Below, piece by piece: positions 56,754-64,000 of a DNA stretch of 64,000 nucleotides. The translations under genes and the position numbers were made by a program. This stretch comes from Methanomicrobium sp. W14. GTDB lineage: Archaea; Halobacteriota; Methanomicrobia; Methanomicrobiales; Methanomicrobiaceae. A model generated the notes under the pieces. It had not been told where the DNA came from and searched no databases. It saw only the letters and a program-made list of their open reading frames with translations. Numbering within the stretch: position 1 is the first letter of the stretch; each line of letters begins with the position of its first letter. The DNA lies in assembly GCF_017875315.1 (NCBI RefSeq), contig NZ_JAGGMM010000003.1, forward strand, positions 434,001 to 498,000, in the 5' to 3' direction.

Positions 56754-56757
56754 CTTC

Positions 56758-57492
56758 TTATCCCTCCGTAACACCGACCTCTTTGCTGAGGATCACTTTG
56801 CCTGTCGGCATGTAGACAAAATTCACCTGAACCTTGTCTCCCGAACGGAGTGCTTCCCATCCTTCACCAAGAACATACTCAGCAGCGTCCATTCTCTTGT
56901 CTTCACCGGAAGTGTAATTGAATTCATTCGGAATACCATACCCTGAACCACTATTCTGAGTGACCAGGCCGCCTACTGCATCATCGTCACCTTCTTTTGC
57001 TCCTGCCGGAATTGCAAGAAGACCCGTCCCCTGTATCAGAGTAAAGTTGCCGAAATCCTGATCCACAGTGTAGGGATACGTTACATTACTCGTCCCGTCT
57101 ATACCGTTTCCAAAGCCAAACGGAGCACCCAATCCAACGTTCAGGCCGTCACCGGCAATGCGTTTGGTTACTCCCGGAGTGACTGTTGATCCACCTACAA
57201 CCGTTTTACCATCTTTCTTTGTTGACCAGGAAGTGATAATTTTCAGGTCATTTGTGGAGATAGGCTCACTTACTCCAAGAACTGTTGCGGTAAATCCGCT
57301 TCCTACCCAACTGCCGGTATTGGATATTTTGATATCCATGCTGAGGGAAGGAGCCTTCTGATTGCTGCCCATCATCCCTCCGGCAAAACCGCTTACAACA
57401 GCGGCAATAATTATAGTAACCACCAGCATCAGCATGACGCCGACAACAGGTGATACTCCTCTTTCGTCCAATCCTCTTTTCATAAAATGCAT
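56758..57492 (-). CDS. Type IV pilin-like protein (type B)
   Basis: 244 aa from the ATG at 57492, preceded by GGAAGGTCTGG; upstream in-frame codons encode no pilin-like sequence. ERGVSPVVGVMLMLVVTIII, KAPSLSMDIKISNTGS, TNDLKIITSW, GGSTVTPGVTKR, AEYVLGEGWEALRSGDKVQV and the ending YMPTGKVILSKEV. First gene of the four-pilin operon. Confidence 0.9.
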   Translation of the reverse strand: MHFMKRGLDERGVSPVVGVMLMLVVTIIIAAVVSGFAGGMMGSNQKAPSLSMDIKISNTGSWVGSGFTATVLGVSEPISTNDLKIITSWSTKKDGKTVVGGSTVTPGVTKRIAGDGLNVGLGAPFGFGNGIDGTSNVTYPYTVDQDFGNFTLIQGTGLLAIPAGAKEGDDDAVGGLVTQNSGSGYGIPNEFNYTSGEDKRMDAAEYVLGEGWEALRSGDKVQVNFVYMPTGKVILSKEVGVTEG

Positions 57493-57926
57493 AAAATACC
57501 AGACCTTCCAAAATGTGAATTCTGATAACAATGTTGAATTAATTATGTATAGAGTAATACATAATTTAATTTTATTATTAAAAATCACTTAAGTTTAAAT
57601 TTTATGATTTGATTTTATTATACATAACAGTTAATTTATTGTTAACACAAGCAGAAATTTTTGATATTTCAGCAGATAACAGAAATTGCAAAAGATTACA
57701 CAGAGATCTACTTTACAGGGCGAATGGAATATATAATTATTATATGATCTTAGGAATACAAATTTATTTTAGTTAGGTTAGAAAAAATAACCAACCTGGC
57801 TTTCCAGACCTGATCGAAGCTGTTTACACAGGGTGATCCCAGAAACGGCATTTTTCAGATGAAATATCCGCAAAAATAAAAAAATAATCAGAATTTTTCA
57901 AAAAAAATGGTTATTCAGTCTTTAAA
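57493..57926. other. 434-bp AT-rich intergenic stretch
   Basis: Carries the promoter of the pilin array. GTAATAC at 57554-57560 echoes the core of the repeated element but without its flanks. No gene seen between the array and the CooC gene. Confidence 0.4.
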
Positions 57927-58682
57927 TTATGCCTGCGCACCCAGCTTTTTTATGATGTCAAAAACGGCAGGCACACTGGCTTCGACCTCTTTTCCAAGAA
58001 GTCCTGCCGAAAGAATTTCAGGGTTCTGCTTAAACTCGGCGATAATCTTTTCCTTGTCGTCGATATTGTCCCTCAGATACCCCGAAGTCGTATCGTCTGT
58101 CTTGTTGAGGATATAATACAGGGGGAGGTCAATGACGCCCGACATCCTCTTTACATCCTTTGAAAGACGCAGGGACTCGTATGACGGGTCAACGACCATA
58201 AGAATCACGTCGCAGACACCGTCTACACCCCTTCCGAAATGCTCTATTCCGGCTTCAGTGTCGATTATCACGACTTCGTCGTCTTCGGTTTTAAGGTCTG
58301 ACAAGAACTTCTTGGACAAAACCCCCATCGGGCATGCACACCCTTCGCCGGGTTCGTGGATTTTTCCGATTGCAACAAGTCCGAGGCTGCCTTTTTTTGT
58401 AATATAACCTCCAGGAATTTCATCAATCGTCCAGTTGCACATGGAGACTTCCTGTCCCTCCTTCTCGGATTTCCTTAAACCGTCCATCATCTCTCTTTTG
58501 CCGCCGAAATACTCCATAAGGTCTTTCGGGGGCTGCATCCCCAAAATCCGGTTGAGACCGGCGTTTGACTCGTCTGTGTCAACTACAAGAACCTTTCGTC
58601 CTTCCTTAATATATTCTCCTGCAAGAAGGGAGACGATTGTGCTCTTTCCGCTCCCGCCTTTGCCGCAGATTACCATTTTCAT
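57927..58682 (-). CDS. cooC: CooC-type nickel-insertion ATPase (MinD/ParA superfamily)
   Basis: 251 aa. P-loop CGKGGSGKST (deviant Walker A with the signature lysine), VVDTDESNAGLNR, then EGCACPMG with C115-x-C117, the metal-binding CxC motif of CooC, and VVIIDTEAGIEHFGRG. CooC dimers bind Ni and use ATP to mature carbon monoxide dehydrogenase. No CODH/ACS gene lies in this window. A NikABCDE-like importer lies beside it, supporting a nickel role. Confidence 0.88.
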   Translation of the reverse strand: MKMVICGKGGSGKSTIVSLLAGEYIKEGRKVLVVDTDESNAGLNRILGMQPPKDLMEYFGGKREMMDGLRKSEKEGQEVSMCNWTIDEIPGGYITKKGSLGLVAIGKIHEPGEGCACPMGVLSKKFLSDLKTEDDEVVIIDTEAGIEHFGRGVDGVCDVILMVVDPSYESLRLSKDVKRMSGVIDLPLYYILNKTDDTTSGYLRDNIDDKEKIIAEFKQNPEILSAGLLGKEVEASVPAVFDIIKKLGAQA

Positions 58683-58707
58683 AATAAAACACTTCTTTAT
58701 TAAAATT

Positions 58708-58720
58708 TAGTGTTACACTA
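58708..58720. promoter_or_regulatory. Dyad in the cooC promoter region
   Basis: TAGTG-TTA-CACTA, perfect 5-bp arms, 26-38 nt before the cooC ATG and embedded in AT-rich sequence. It sits where a repressor would compete with transcription initiation. TTTAGT plus TTAC recalls the minus-strand core TTTAGTAATAC of the repeated element, but identity is partial. Confidence 0.45.
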
Positions 58721-58826
58721 TTAAATCATTATCTTATTTAATTGCCTTAAGAACCGGTTAAACGCATATATTTAACAGGAACATAAAAATAAAAAAGACG
58801 TCCCGGCCCCTGAAAAAAGGTTATAT

Positions 58827-60542
58827 TCAGTGCGAATGGCAGCATAAACCCATTCTTGACCCTACAAGTTTTTTTGTGTATTCGTTTCCGGGGGAAAGCA
58901 TAATGTCATGGGCGTTTCCCGCCTCGACAATCTTTCCTGACTTCATTACAGCAATCCTGTCTGCAATCTTTAAGGTAAGAGCAAGGTCGTGCGAGATGTA
59001 GATCATCGCAAAACCACGCCTGTTCTGGAGTCCCTTCAAAAGTCTCATTACGTTTGCAGAAGTCGAAACGTCAAGTGCCGATGTTATCTCGTCTGCAATC
59101 AGAAGCTTCGGCCTCATGACCATCGCACGTGCAAGGGCAACCCTCTGCCTCTGGCCCCCGGAAAGCTCGCCGCAGTATTTTTTCACAAAGAAATCGTCAG
59201 AAGGAAGCCTTACAAGTGAAAGGGCTTCTGAGACCATTTTTACCCTGTCCGCAGAAGACCCGATTTTATTTATGTCAAGAGGCTCTTTTACGGCGTCAAG
59301 GACGGTAAACCTGCTGCTTGTGGCGCTGAAAGGGTCCTGGAAAACTATCTGGACACCGTCAAAACAGGAACCGCACCCACCTGGCAGAAGGGGCTTTCCC
59401 CGAAACTTAACGCTGCCTGAAAACGGCTTTTCCACTCCCGCAAGCATATGGGCCAGGGTAGACTTCCCGCTGCCCGTCTGCCCGACGACAGCAAAGACCT
59501 CACCCTCCTTCACATCAACGGAGACACCGCCGACTGCCAAAAGCTCCTTTTTGCCAGGCAGAGAGTATTTGAATTCAAGGTTTTCAGCCTCAAGGAGAGT
59601 GATGATTCCGCCCCTGTGGCACGCTATCATGCGGCCTTTTCCGCATTCGCAGAGTTCAGGCTTTGACAACCCGCATTCCTTTGTCTTCTGGGTGCAGCGT
59701 GGCGAAAACGGGCAGCCCGAAGACTCCGTGCCATACAAAGAGTCTCCCGGAATCCCCCACAGGTCCTTGTAGATGAATATGTCAGGAGTCGAGTTCACAA
59801 GCCCCCTCGTATAAGGATGACAGGGAGAGACTATCACCTCACGTGCAGGCCCGCTCTCGACGACTCTTCCGGCGTACATAACGGCAATGTCTGATGCAAC
59901 AGACGACACAAAAGTGATGTCATGCGATATGACAATCATTGTGTAGCTGAATTCGTTCTTAAGCTTCATCAGAAGGTCGCGTATTTCCTTTCTTGCAAAC
60001 GCATCAAGAGCCGATGTCACCTCGTCAAGGATAAGAAGCTTCGGCCTGCAGGAAATGGCCATTGCGAGAAGCACCCTCTGCCTCATTCCTCCCGAAAGCT
60101 GGTGCGGGTATGAGTTCATCCACGATGGTTCAAGTCCGACGGCCTCAAACAGGGATGCACACCTGTATTCAGCCTCATCACGGGAAATTTGAAGGTGTTT
60201 TATCATCGGCTCAATAACCTGCGGCCCTGTTTTCATGACAGGATTTAATATCTCAAGTGCGTTCTGGAAGACCATTGCAATCTCTTTCCAGCGGAACCTG
60301 TCCATTTCAGGTTCGGAAATACCTGAAATCATACTGCCTTCATACAGTATTTCACCCGAAACCTCAGTATTTTCGGGAAGAAGCCCCATAATCCCAAGTG
60401 CAAGCGTGGTCTTTCCGCTTCCGGATTCACCGACGATTCCAAGGACATCACCCTCTTTTAACTCCAGGGATACACCGTCAACAGCCTTTACGGAACTATC
60501 TCCTGCCATGTACGTGCACTCAAGGCCTTTAACCGAAAGCAT
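58827..60542 (-). CDS. Nickel/peptide-type ABC importer, two fused ATPase domains (NikDE/OppDF-like)
   Basis: 571 aa with two complete ABC domains. First half: Walker A GESGSGKTT, LSGGMRQRV, LLILDEVTSALD and the Opp-type C-terminal cysteine region CPFSPRCTQKTKECGLSKPE (typical 4Fe-4S- or zinc-like Cys cluster of OppD/NikD proteins). Second half: Walker A GQTGSGKST, LSGGQRQRV, LLIADEITSALD. In most genomes these are two genes; here they form one chain. Starts 3 nt after the permease stop. Confidence 0.93.
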   Translation of the reverse strand: MLSVKGLECTYMAGDSSVKAVDGVSLELKEGDVLGIVGESGSGKTTLALGIMGLLPENTEVSGEILYEGSMISGISEPEMDRFRWKEIAMVFQNALEILNPVMKTGPQVIEPMIKHLQISRDEAEYRCASLFEAVGLEPSWMNSYPHQLSGGMRQRVLLAMAISCRPKLLILDEVTSALDAFARKEIRDLLMKLKNEFSYTMIVISHDITFVSSVASDIAVMYAGRVVESGPAREVIVSPCHPYTRGLVNSTPDIFIYKDLWGIPGDSLYGTESSGCPFSPRCTQKTKECGLSKPELCECGKGRMIACHRGGIITLLEAENLEFKYSLPGKKELLAVGGVSVDVKEGEVFAVVGQTGSGKSTLAHMLAGVEKPFSGSVKFRGKPLLPGGCGSCFDGVQIVFQDPFSATSSRFTVLDAVKEPLDINKIGSSADRVKMVSEALSLVRLPSDDFFVKKYCGELSGGQRQRVALARAMVMRPKLLIADEITSALDVSTSANVMRLLKGLQNRRGFAMIYISHDLALTLKIADRIAVMKSGKIVEAGNAHDIMLSPGNEYTKKLVGSRMGLCCHSH

Positions 60543-60545
60543 AAA

Positions 60546-61481
60546 TCAGCTCTTCCCCCCTGTTTTTCTCAACAGCTTCGGGTCAAGGACACGCTCCATA
60601 TCCCTGCTTATGAAGGCAAGGCATAAAAGAAGAAATATCAGCATGAAAAGGGGCGGAAGAAGCCACCACTGCCAGTACGGAGTAAAATATATCGAACGAA
60701 AACTCGTCGCGTAATTTATCATCATCCCCCAGCTCTTCGAGGTGGGGTCACCAAGTCCCAGAAAAGCAAGTCCTGTCTCGGCAACTATAGCATGCGAGGA
60801 TATTCCTATGATAAGCACCAGAAGAATCGGGAGGACTTCAGGGAATATGTGTTTTCTCAGCAGGTAAAACGGTTTTGCACCGAACATCCTCGCGGACACT
60901 ATGTAGCTGTTCTTTTTTATCGACAGAGTCTGAGAACGTGCCAGGCGTGCAGGTTTCGCCCAGCTGAAAAGGACAAGTATTATTATAACGTTCACGATGC
61001 TCGGGCCCAGAAACGCCGAGATTACAATCAGAAGCGGAAGACTCGGAAGGGCCATCGTGACATCGATTACCCTCATCAGGACTTCGTCGAAGATTCCCCC
61101 GCGGTAGCCTGCCAGAATTCCAAGGGCACCGCCGCCGAAACCTGCGATAAAAGCTACAGCAAGACCTATCGTAAGGCTCATCCTTGCACCGTAGCACACC
61201 TGCGACCATATATCCATCCCGAGTTCGTCGGTCCCGAGGACATGCCCCGGGTCAGGCGATTCAAGGGAATCACCCGTTATTTTGTCAGGCGGGTACACTG
61301 TTATAAGTGGTGCGAATACTGCCATCATAACAATTAAAAAAAGTCCTGCAACACCAATTTTGCCCTCTATGCTGAACTTTGAAAATGTACTTTTAAAGCT
61401 TTTAACAAGTTCATTCACATTTTCACGGGATACTTTCAGGATACGGCCAGGCTCCTGCAGTGAAGCTTTAAAACCGTTCAT
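60546..61481 (-). CDS. Nickel/peptide-type ABC importer permease (NikC/DppC-like)
   Basis: 311 aa, about six membrane helices. VLGTDELGMDIWSQVCYGAR near the N-terminus and the EAA-type loop KPARLARSQTLSIKKNSYI are diagnostic of the DppC/NikC family. ATGA overlap with the NikB-like gene. Confidence 0.92.
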   Translation of the reverse strand: MNGFKASLQEPGRILKVSRENVNELVKSFKSTFSKFSIEGKIGVAGLFLIVMMAVFAPLITVYPPDKITGDSLESPDPGHVLGTDELGMDIWSQVCYGARMSLTIGLAVAFIAGFGGGALGILAGYRGGIFDEVLMRVIDVTMALPSLPLLIVISAFLGPSIVNVIIILVLFSWAKPARLARSQTLSIKKNSYIVSARMFGAKPFYLLRKHIFPEVLPILLVLIIGISSHAIVAETGLAFLGLGDPTSKSWGMMINYATSFRSIYFTPYWQWWLLPPLFMLIFLLLCLAFISRDMERVLDPKLLRKTGGKS

Positions 61482-62461
61482 ACCGACACCCTCGGGTCAA
61501 GCTTTCCGTAGATTCTGTCGACAGTCAGGTTGCAGGCAAGTATCGCTATTGCAAGGACAAGCAGAATCCCCTGTATAAGAGGGTAGTCACGACCTACAAC
61601 AGCCGTCCTTAAAGTCATCCCAATTCCGGGATAGCTGAAAACGCTTTCGACAAGGACTGCGCCTCCCATCATGATTCCTATCATGAAGCCCGTCCTCGTA
61701 ACGACAGGAAGAAGGGCGTTTCTTAAGGCATGCCTCTTCCAGACGTTCTTCTCTCCTATTCCCTTTCCGCGTGCCGTTCTTATGTAGTCCTTCGTCATGA
61801 CCGTTATCAGGGTGTTTCTTGTGAGAAGGTACACACCTGTAAGCTGTGCAAGCGACAGAGCAACTACAGGCAGAAACGCGTGATACAAAACGTCTCCCGC
61901 AAAATAGAATACGTTTGGATAGTCTGCAAACGGCGTTACGGCGCCTGCAAGCGGGAATAGTCCAAGATAGGCCCCGAATATCAAAAGAAGGATAAGCCCC
62001 AGGAGAAATGACGGGATTTCCGCAAAAGCAATCATTCCTGTCATCATAAGCCTGTCGCTCTTTTTCTTCCTGTTTTTTGCTGAAATCATCCCCAGAAAGA
62101 CACCAAAGACCGTACTGAGAGCCGTTGACAACAGGACAATTAATATCGTCCACGGCAAATGGATTCTTATTACGTCGATTACAGGCATTTTGTAGTATAT
62201 GCTCTTACCCAGATTCCCTGATGCCAGGTTTCTGAGGTATATTGCAAACTGCTCGTAGATTGGTCTGTCCATCCCATAATAGCTGATATAATACTCCCTC
62301 TGCTCCTCTGTCATCACGATTACGTCCTCTCCTGCCTCATCTGAAGAAGTCGTCGAAAAAGGGTCTCCCGGCATCATCCTGGGAAGAAAAAAATTTATGG
62401 CAAGGATTACAAGGACAGTCAGAAAAAGCCTGAATATAAACGAACTCCTGCCATCCTTCAT
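61478..62461 (-). CDS. Nickel/peptide-type ABC importer permease (NikB/DppB-like)
   Basis: 327 aa. N-terminal helix, FLPRMMPGDPF (family FxRxxPGDP), YGMDRPIYEQFAIYLRNLAS, six helices and the EAA-loop KDYIRTARGKGIGEKNVW. Begins 9 nt after the methyltransferase gene's stop, so the methyltransferase is embedded in the importer operon. Confidence 0.92.
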   Translation of the reverse strand: MKDGRSSFIFRLFLTVLVILAINFFLPRMMPGDPFSTTSSDEAGEDVIVMTEEQREYYISYYGMDRPIYEQFAIYLRNLASGNLGKSIYYKMPVIDVIRIHLPWTILIVLLSTALSTVFGVFLGMISAKNRKKKSDRLMMTGMIAFAEIPSFLLGLILLLIFGAYLGLFPLAGAVTPFADYPNVFYFAGDVLYHAFLPVVALSLAQLTGVYLLTRNTLITVMTKDYIRTARGKGIGEKNVWKRHALRNALLPVVTRTGFMIGIMMGGAVLVESVFSYPGIGMTLRTAVVGRDYPLIQGILLVLAIAILACNLTVDRIYGKLDPRVSV

Positions 62462-62470
62462 AAAAAACCT

Positions 62471-63325
62471 TCAGAAGTCCTTTACCTTCCAGGTCATCAT
62501 CCCGGTATAGACGTCAGTTTCGGAGCGGTATATACCGTCAGGCGAAGCCTTTTTGTAGCATTCTCGAATGACATTCAGGGTGTCTTCGTCACACTCGCGG
62601 CTGCGGCCGACAAATTCTGCGGTCTTTCTGCCGGCTTCCTCCCACGGCGACTCCTCCTTCCATACGGAATGGCTTATCCTTACTTCCGGGTGATAACCCA
62701 GAAGATAAAGGTACATAAACGGGTACATCATCCCGTTCGCGTAACCGGCCGGGTTCTCCCTTCCCGTAAGCATAAATATCTCGTTTTGGACAGGGTCTCC
62801 GCCCCTTTTAAGGAAATTGCTGTAGTAGCACATGCCCTTTGAGCACGCCATCATCTTTTTAAAGCTGTCAAAATCCTTTACTCCCGGAGTCATAGAGGCA
62901 AGCACAAGGTCAAATCCGTCCCGAAAGCCGAGGCTGTCAATGTCGGCAGTCCACCACGAGCATTCGGCGATGTCTATTGCAAGGGACTCTTTTTTTACTG
63001 TTTCTTTGAGCTTTTCAAGCATTCCCGAGGAAATGTCGACCGCCGTAACCTTCGCACCCGTCTTTGCGAGAGGAATTGCAAGAGTTCCAGGCCCGCACCC
63101 TATGTCTAAAACCTTCTTTCCCTCCGGGGAAAATCCGGATGATTCAAGAAAAGAAAGAATTTCATCAGTCTTCTTTCCTCTCCAGGCATCCCTCATGCCG
63201 GCGGCAAACTCACCTGACCTCTTGTCCCAGAAGCAGGCGGTCTTTTTTTCGTCGTAAAAGCCTGTATTCACTACACTCTGCGTCCAGCAGTCCGTAATGA
63301 ATTTTATGTTATCGTTCTGCTGCAA
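62471..63325 (-). CDS. SAM-dependent methyltransferase, CYYS family, member 5
   Basis: 284 aa. NIKFITDCWTQS, motif I VLDIGCGPGTLAIPLA, SWWTADIDSLGFRDGFDLVL, ACSKGMCYYSNF, YPFMYLYLLGYHPEVRI and C-terminal TGMMTWKV. The start codon is TTG at 63325 with GAGGGAAGG just before it, inside the last codons of the binding-protein gene (17-nt overlap). It lies between the binding protein and the permeases of one importer, the strongest case in the window for a functional link. Confidence 0.9.
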   Translation of the reverse strand: MQQNDNIKFITDCWTQSVVNTGFYDEKKTACFWDKRSGEFAAGMRDAWRGKKTDEILSFLESSGFSPEGKKVLDIGCGPGTLAIPLAKTGAKVTAVDISSGMLEKLKETVKKESLAIDIAECSWWTADIDSLGFRDGFDLVLASMTPGVKDFDSFKKMMACSKGMCYYSNFLKRGGDPVQNEIFMLTGRENPAGYANGMMYPFMYLYLLGYHPEVRISHSVWKEESPWEEAGRKTAEFVGRSRECDEDTLNVIRECYKKASPDGIYRSETDVYTGMMTWKVKDF

Positions 63326-64000
63326 TTCCTTCCCTCTTCAAATATGACAGTTTGCTATGCGTCCTTGCGTGGTGGTCGTACATGTTCATCCAGCCGTCGT
63401 ATGTCGAAATCCTCCATGCATCTGTGCTTGTGGTATAATACAGCGGTATTGCAGGGACTTCTTCGGCAAGGACTTTTTGCATTTCGTATATAATCTCCTT
63501 TCTTTCGCTTTCGTTGGTCTCGTGAAGCTCCTCTTCGCCGAGTTCGTTTATCGTGTCGTTGTGGTAGCCGTATACCGCCGCTCCGGATACCACTGCCGTA
63601 CTGCTTCCCGTCTCATCCGAATACCTTGTGCGGAGATAGTCGGCGTCCTGGCCCCATCCCCCGAAACCGCTTACCAGAAGCTCATAATCGCCGCTGTTGA
63701 GATTTGCATCACGGGACTTGCTCTCAAGAGCCCTGACATCGATATTTATTCCGACATCACCGAGCCTCTCCTTCAAAAGCTCTCCTATCCTTGCCTCACC
63801 GCTTCCGACGGTCAGAACAAACGAAAGTTTTTCCCCGTCCCTGTCAAGGACCCCGTCACCGTCGGTGTCCTTCCAGCCGGCCTCTTTTAATAGCTCCTCT
63901 GCCTTCTGCGGGTCATAAGAATACGCGGGCTGGTCAGGGTTGTACCAGATATGATCGTCCGGAAGAATTCCCAGATTGCCGGATTTTCCGGCCCCTCTCG
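63309..64000 (-). CDS. Family 5 ABC importer substrate-binding protein (NikA/OppA-like), partial
   Basis: The frame is open from the right edge of the window to the stop at 63309 (about 229 codons visible; the N-terminal half lies beyond the window). It reads PDDHIWYNPDQPAYSYDPQK, AEELLKEAGWKDTDGDGVLD, LTVGSGEARIGELLKERLGD and VSGFGGWGQDADYLRTRYSD: SBP_bac_5 C-terminal lobe. First visible gene of the operon binding protein-methyltransferase-NikB-NikC-NikDE. Nickel is favoured by the nearby cooC, but peptide import cannot be excluded. Confidence 0.88.
   Translation of the reverse strand, partial: RGAGKSGNLGILPDDHIWYNPDQPAYSYDPQKAEELLKEAGWKDTDGDGVLDRDGEKLSFVLTVGSGEARIGELLKERLGDVGINIDVRALESKSRDANLNSGDYELLVSGFGGWGQDADYLRTRYSDETGSSTAVVSGAAVYGYHNDTINELGEEELHETNESERKEIIYEMQKVLAEEVPAIPLYYTTSTDAWRISTYDGWMNMYDHHARTHSKLSYLKREGIAAER

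Noticed and set aside
54550-57492. Archaellin (flagellin) operon
   Set aside because: No flaJ/flaI-type or other archaellum motor genes adjoin, and the proteins have the SPVVGVMLM pilin signature with divergent C-terminal domains rather than the repeated near-identical archaellins.
58827-64000. Oligopeptide importer as the firm call for the Nik/Opp-type operon
   Set aside because: Sequence motifs alone do not separate nickel from peptide import in this family; cooC next door favours nickel, but I keep the call general.

Overview
The window reads as chromosome of a methanogenic euryarchaeon, most likely of the Methanomicrobiales. The evidence is a DNA polymerase D small subunit, GGAGGTGAT-like ribosome binding sites, archaeal type IV pilins with class III signal peptides, FmdE-family proteins, a CooC-type nickel ATPase, CobN/ChlID chelatase subunits, a PGF-CTERM-like sorting tail and archaeal-type surface glycosylation genes. 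I cannot name the species. I saw no rRNA, tRNA, CRISPR array or insertion sequence.

Layout. (1) 1-9,350: surface glycan genes. Part of a UDP-diacetamido-uronic-acid pathway (acetyltransferase end, aminotransferase, oxidoreductase, 2-epimerase) is followed by glycosyltransferases and a flippase-like protein. The first ~6.7 kb is clearly more AT-rich than the rest. (2) 9,700-21,800: ordinary chromosome with a cyclophilin, PolD small subunit, a decayed queuosine-precursor-transporter-like gene, a K+-dependent membrane pyrophosphatase, small membrane or secreted proteins, an MscS channel and a Gate-domain protein. (3) 21,880-26,870: a ZnuABC-type metal importer with an FmdE protein, a methyltransferase and a second ZnuA-like binding protein. 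(4) 27,146-39,808: two pilins, the fragment of a binding protein, a complete BtuFCD/FecBCD-type importer leading straight into a large CobN-type chelatase with no canonical start codon, a fused ChlI-ChlD protein and another pilin. (5) 40,058-54,480: two secreted FmdE proteins, a second BtuCD-type permease/ATPase coupled to a slipin, two lipoprotein binding proteins, four related methyltransferases and a thioredoxin-CcdA fusion. (6) 54,550-57,492: four tandem pilins. (7) 57,927-64,000: CooC and a NikABCDE/Opp-type importer with a fifth methyltransferase of the same family.

How it fits together. From 21.9 kb to the right edge, most genes concern import or handling of metals or metallated tetrapyrroles (Zn/Mn-, corrinoid/haem/siderophore- and Ni-type importers; CobN/ChlID chelatase; CooC). 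Three features recur across these unrelated importer types: an immediately adjacent SAM-dependent methyltransferase, an FmdE-domain protein (cytoplasmic once, secreted twice) and type IV pilins. A bipartite DNA element recurs about 190-300 bp upstream of four of the operons, which points to common regulation. I regard this as a coordinated metal or tetrapyrrole acquisition region. What the methyltransferases, secreted FmdE proteins and pilins do in it cannot be read from the sequence.
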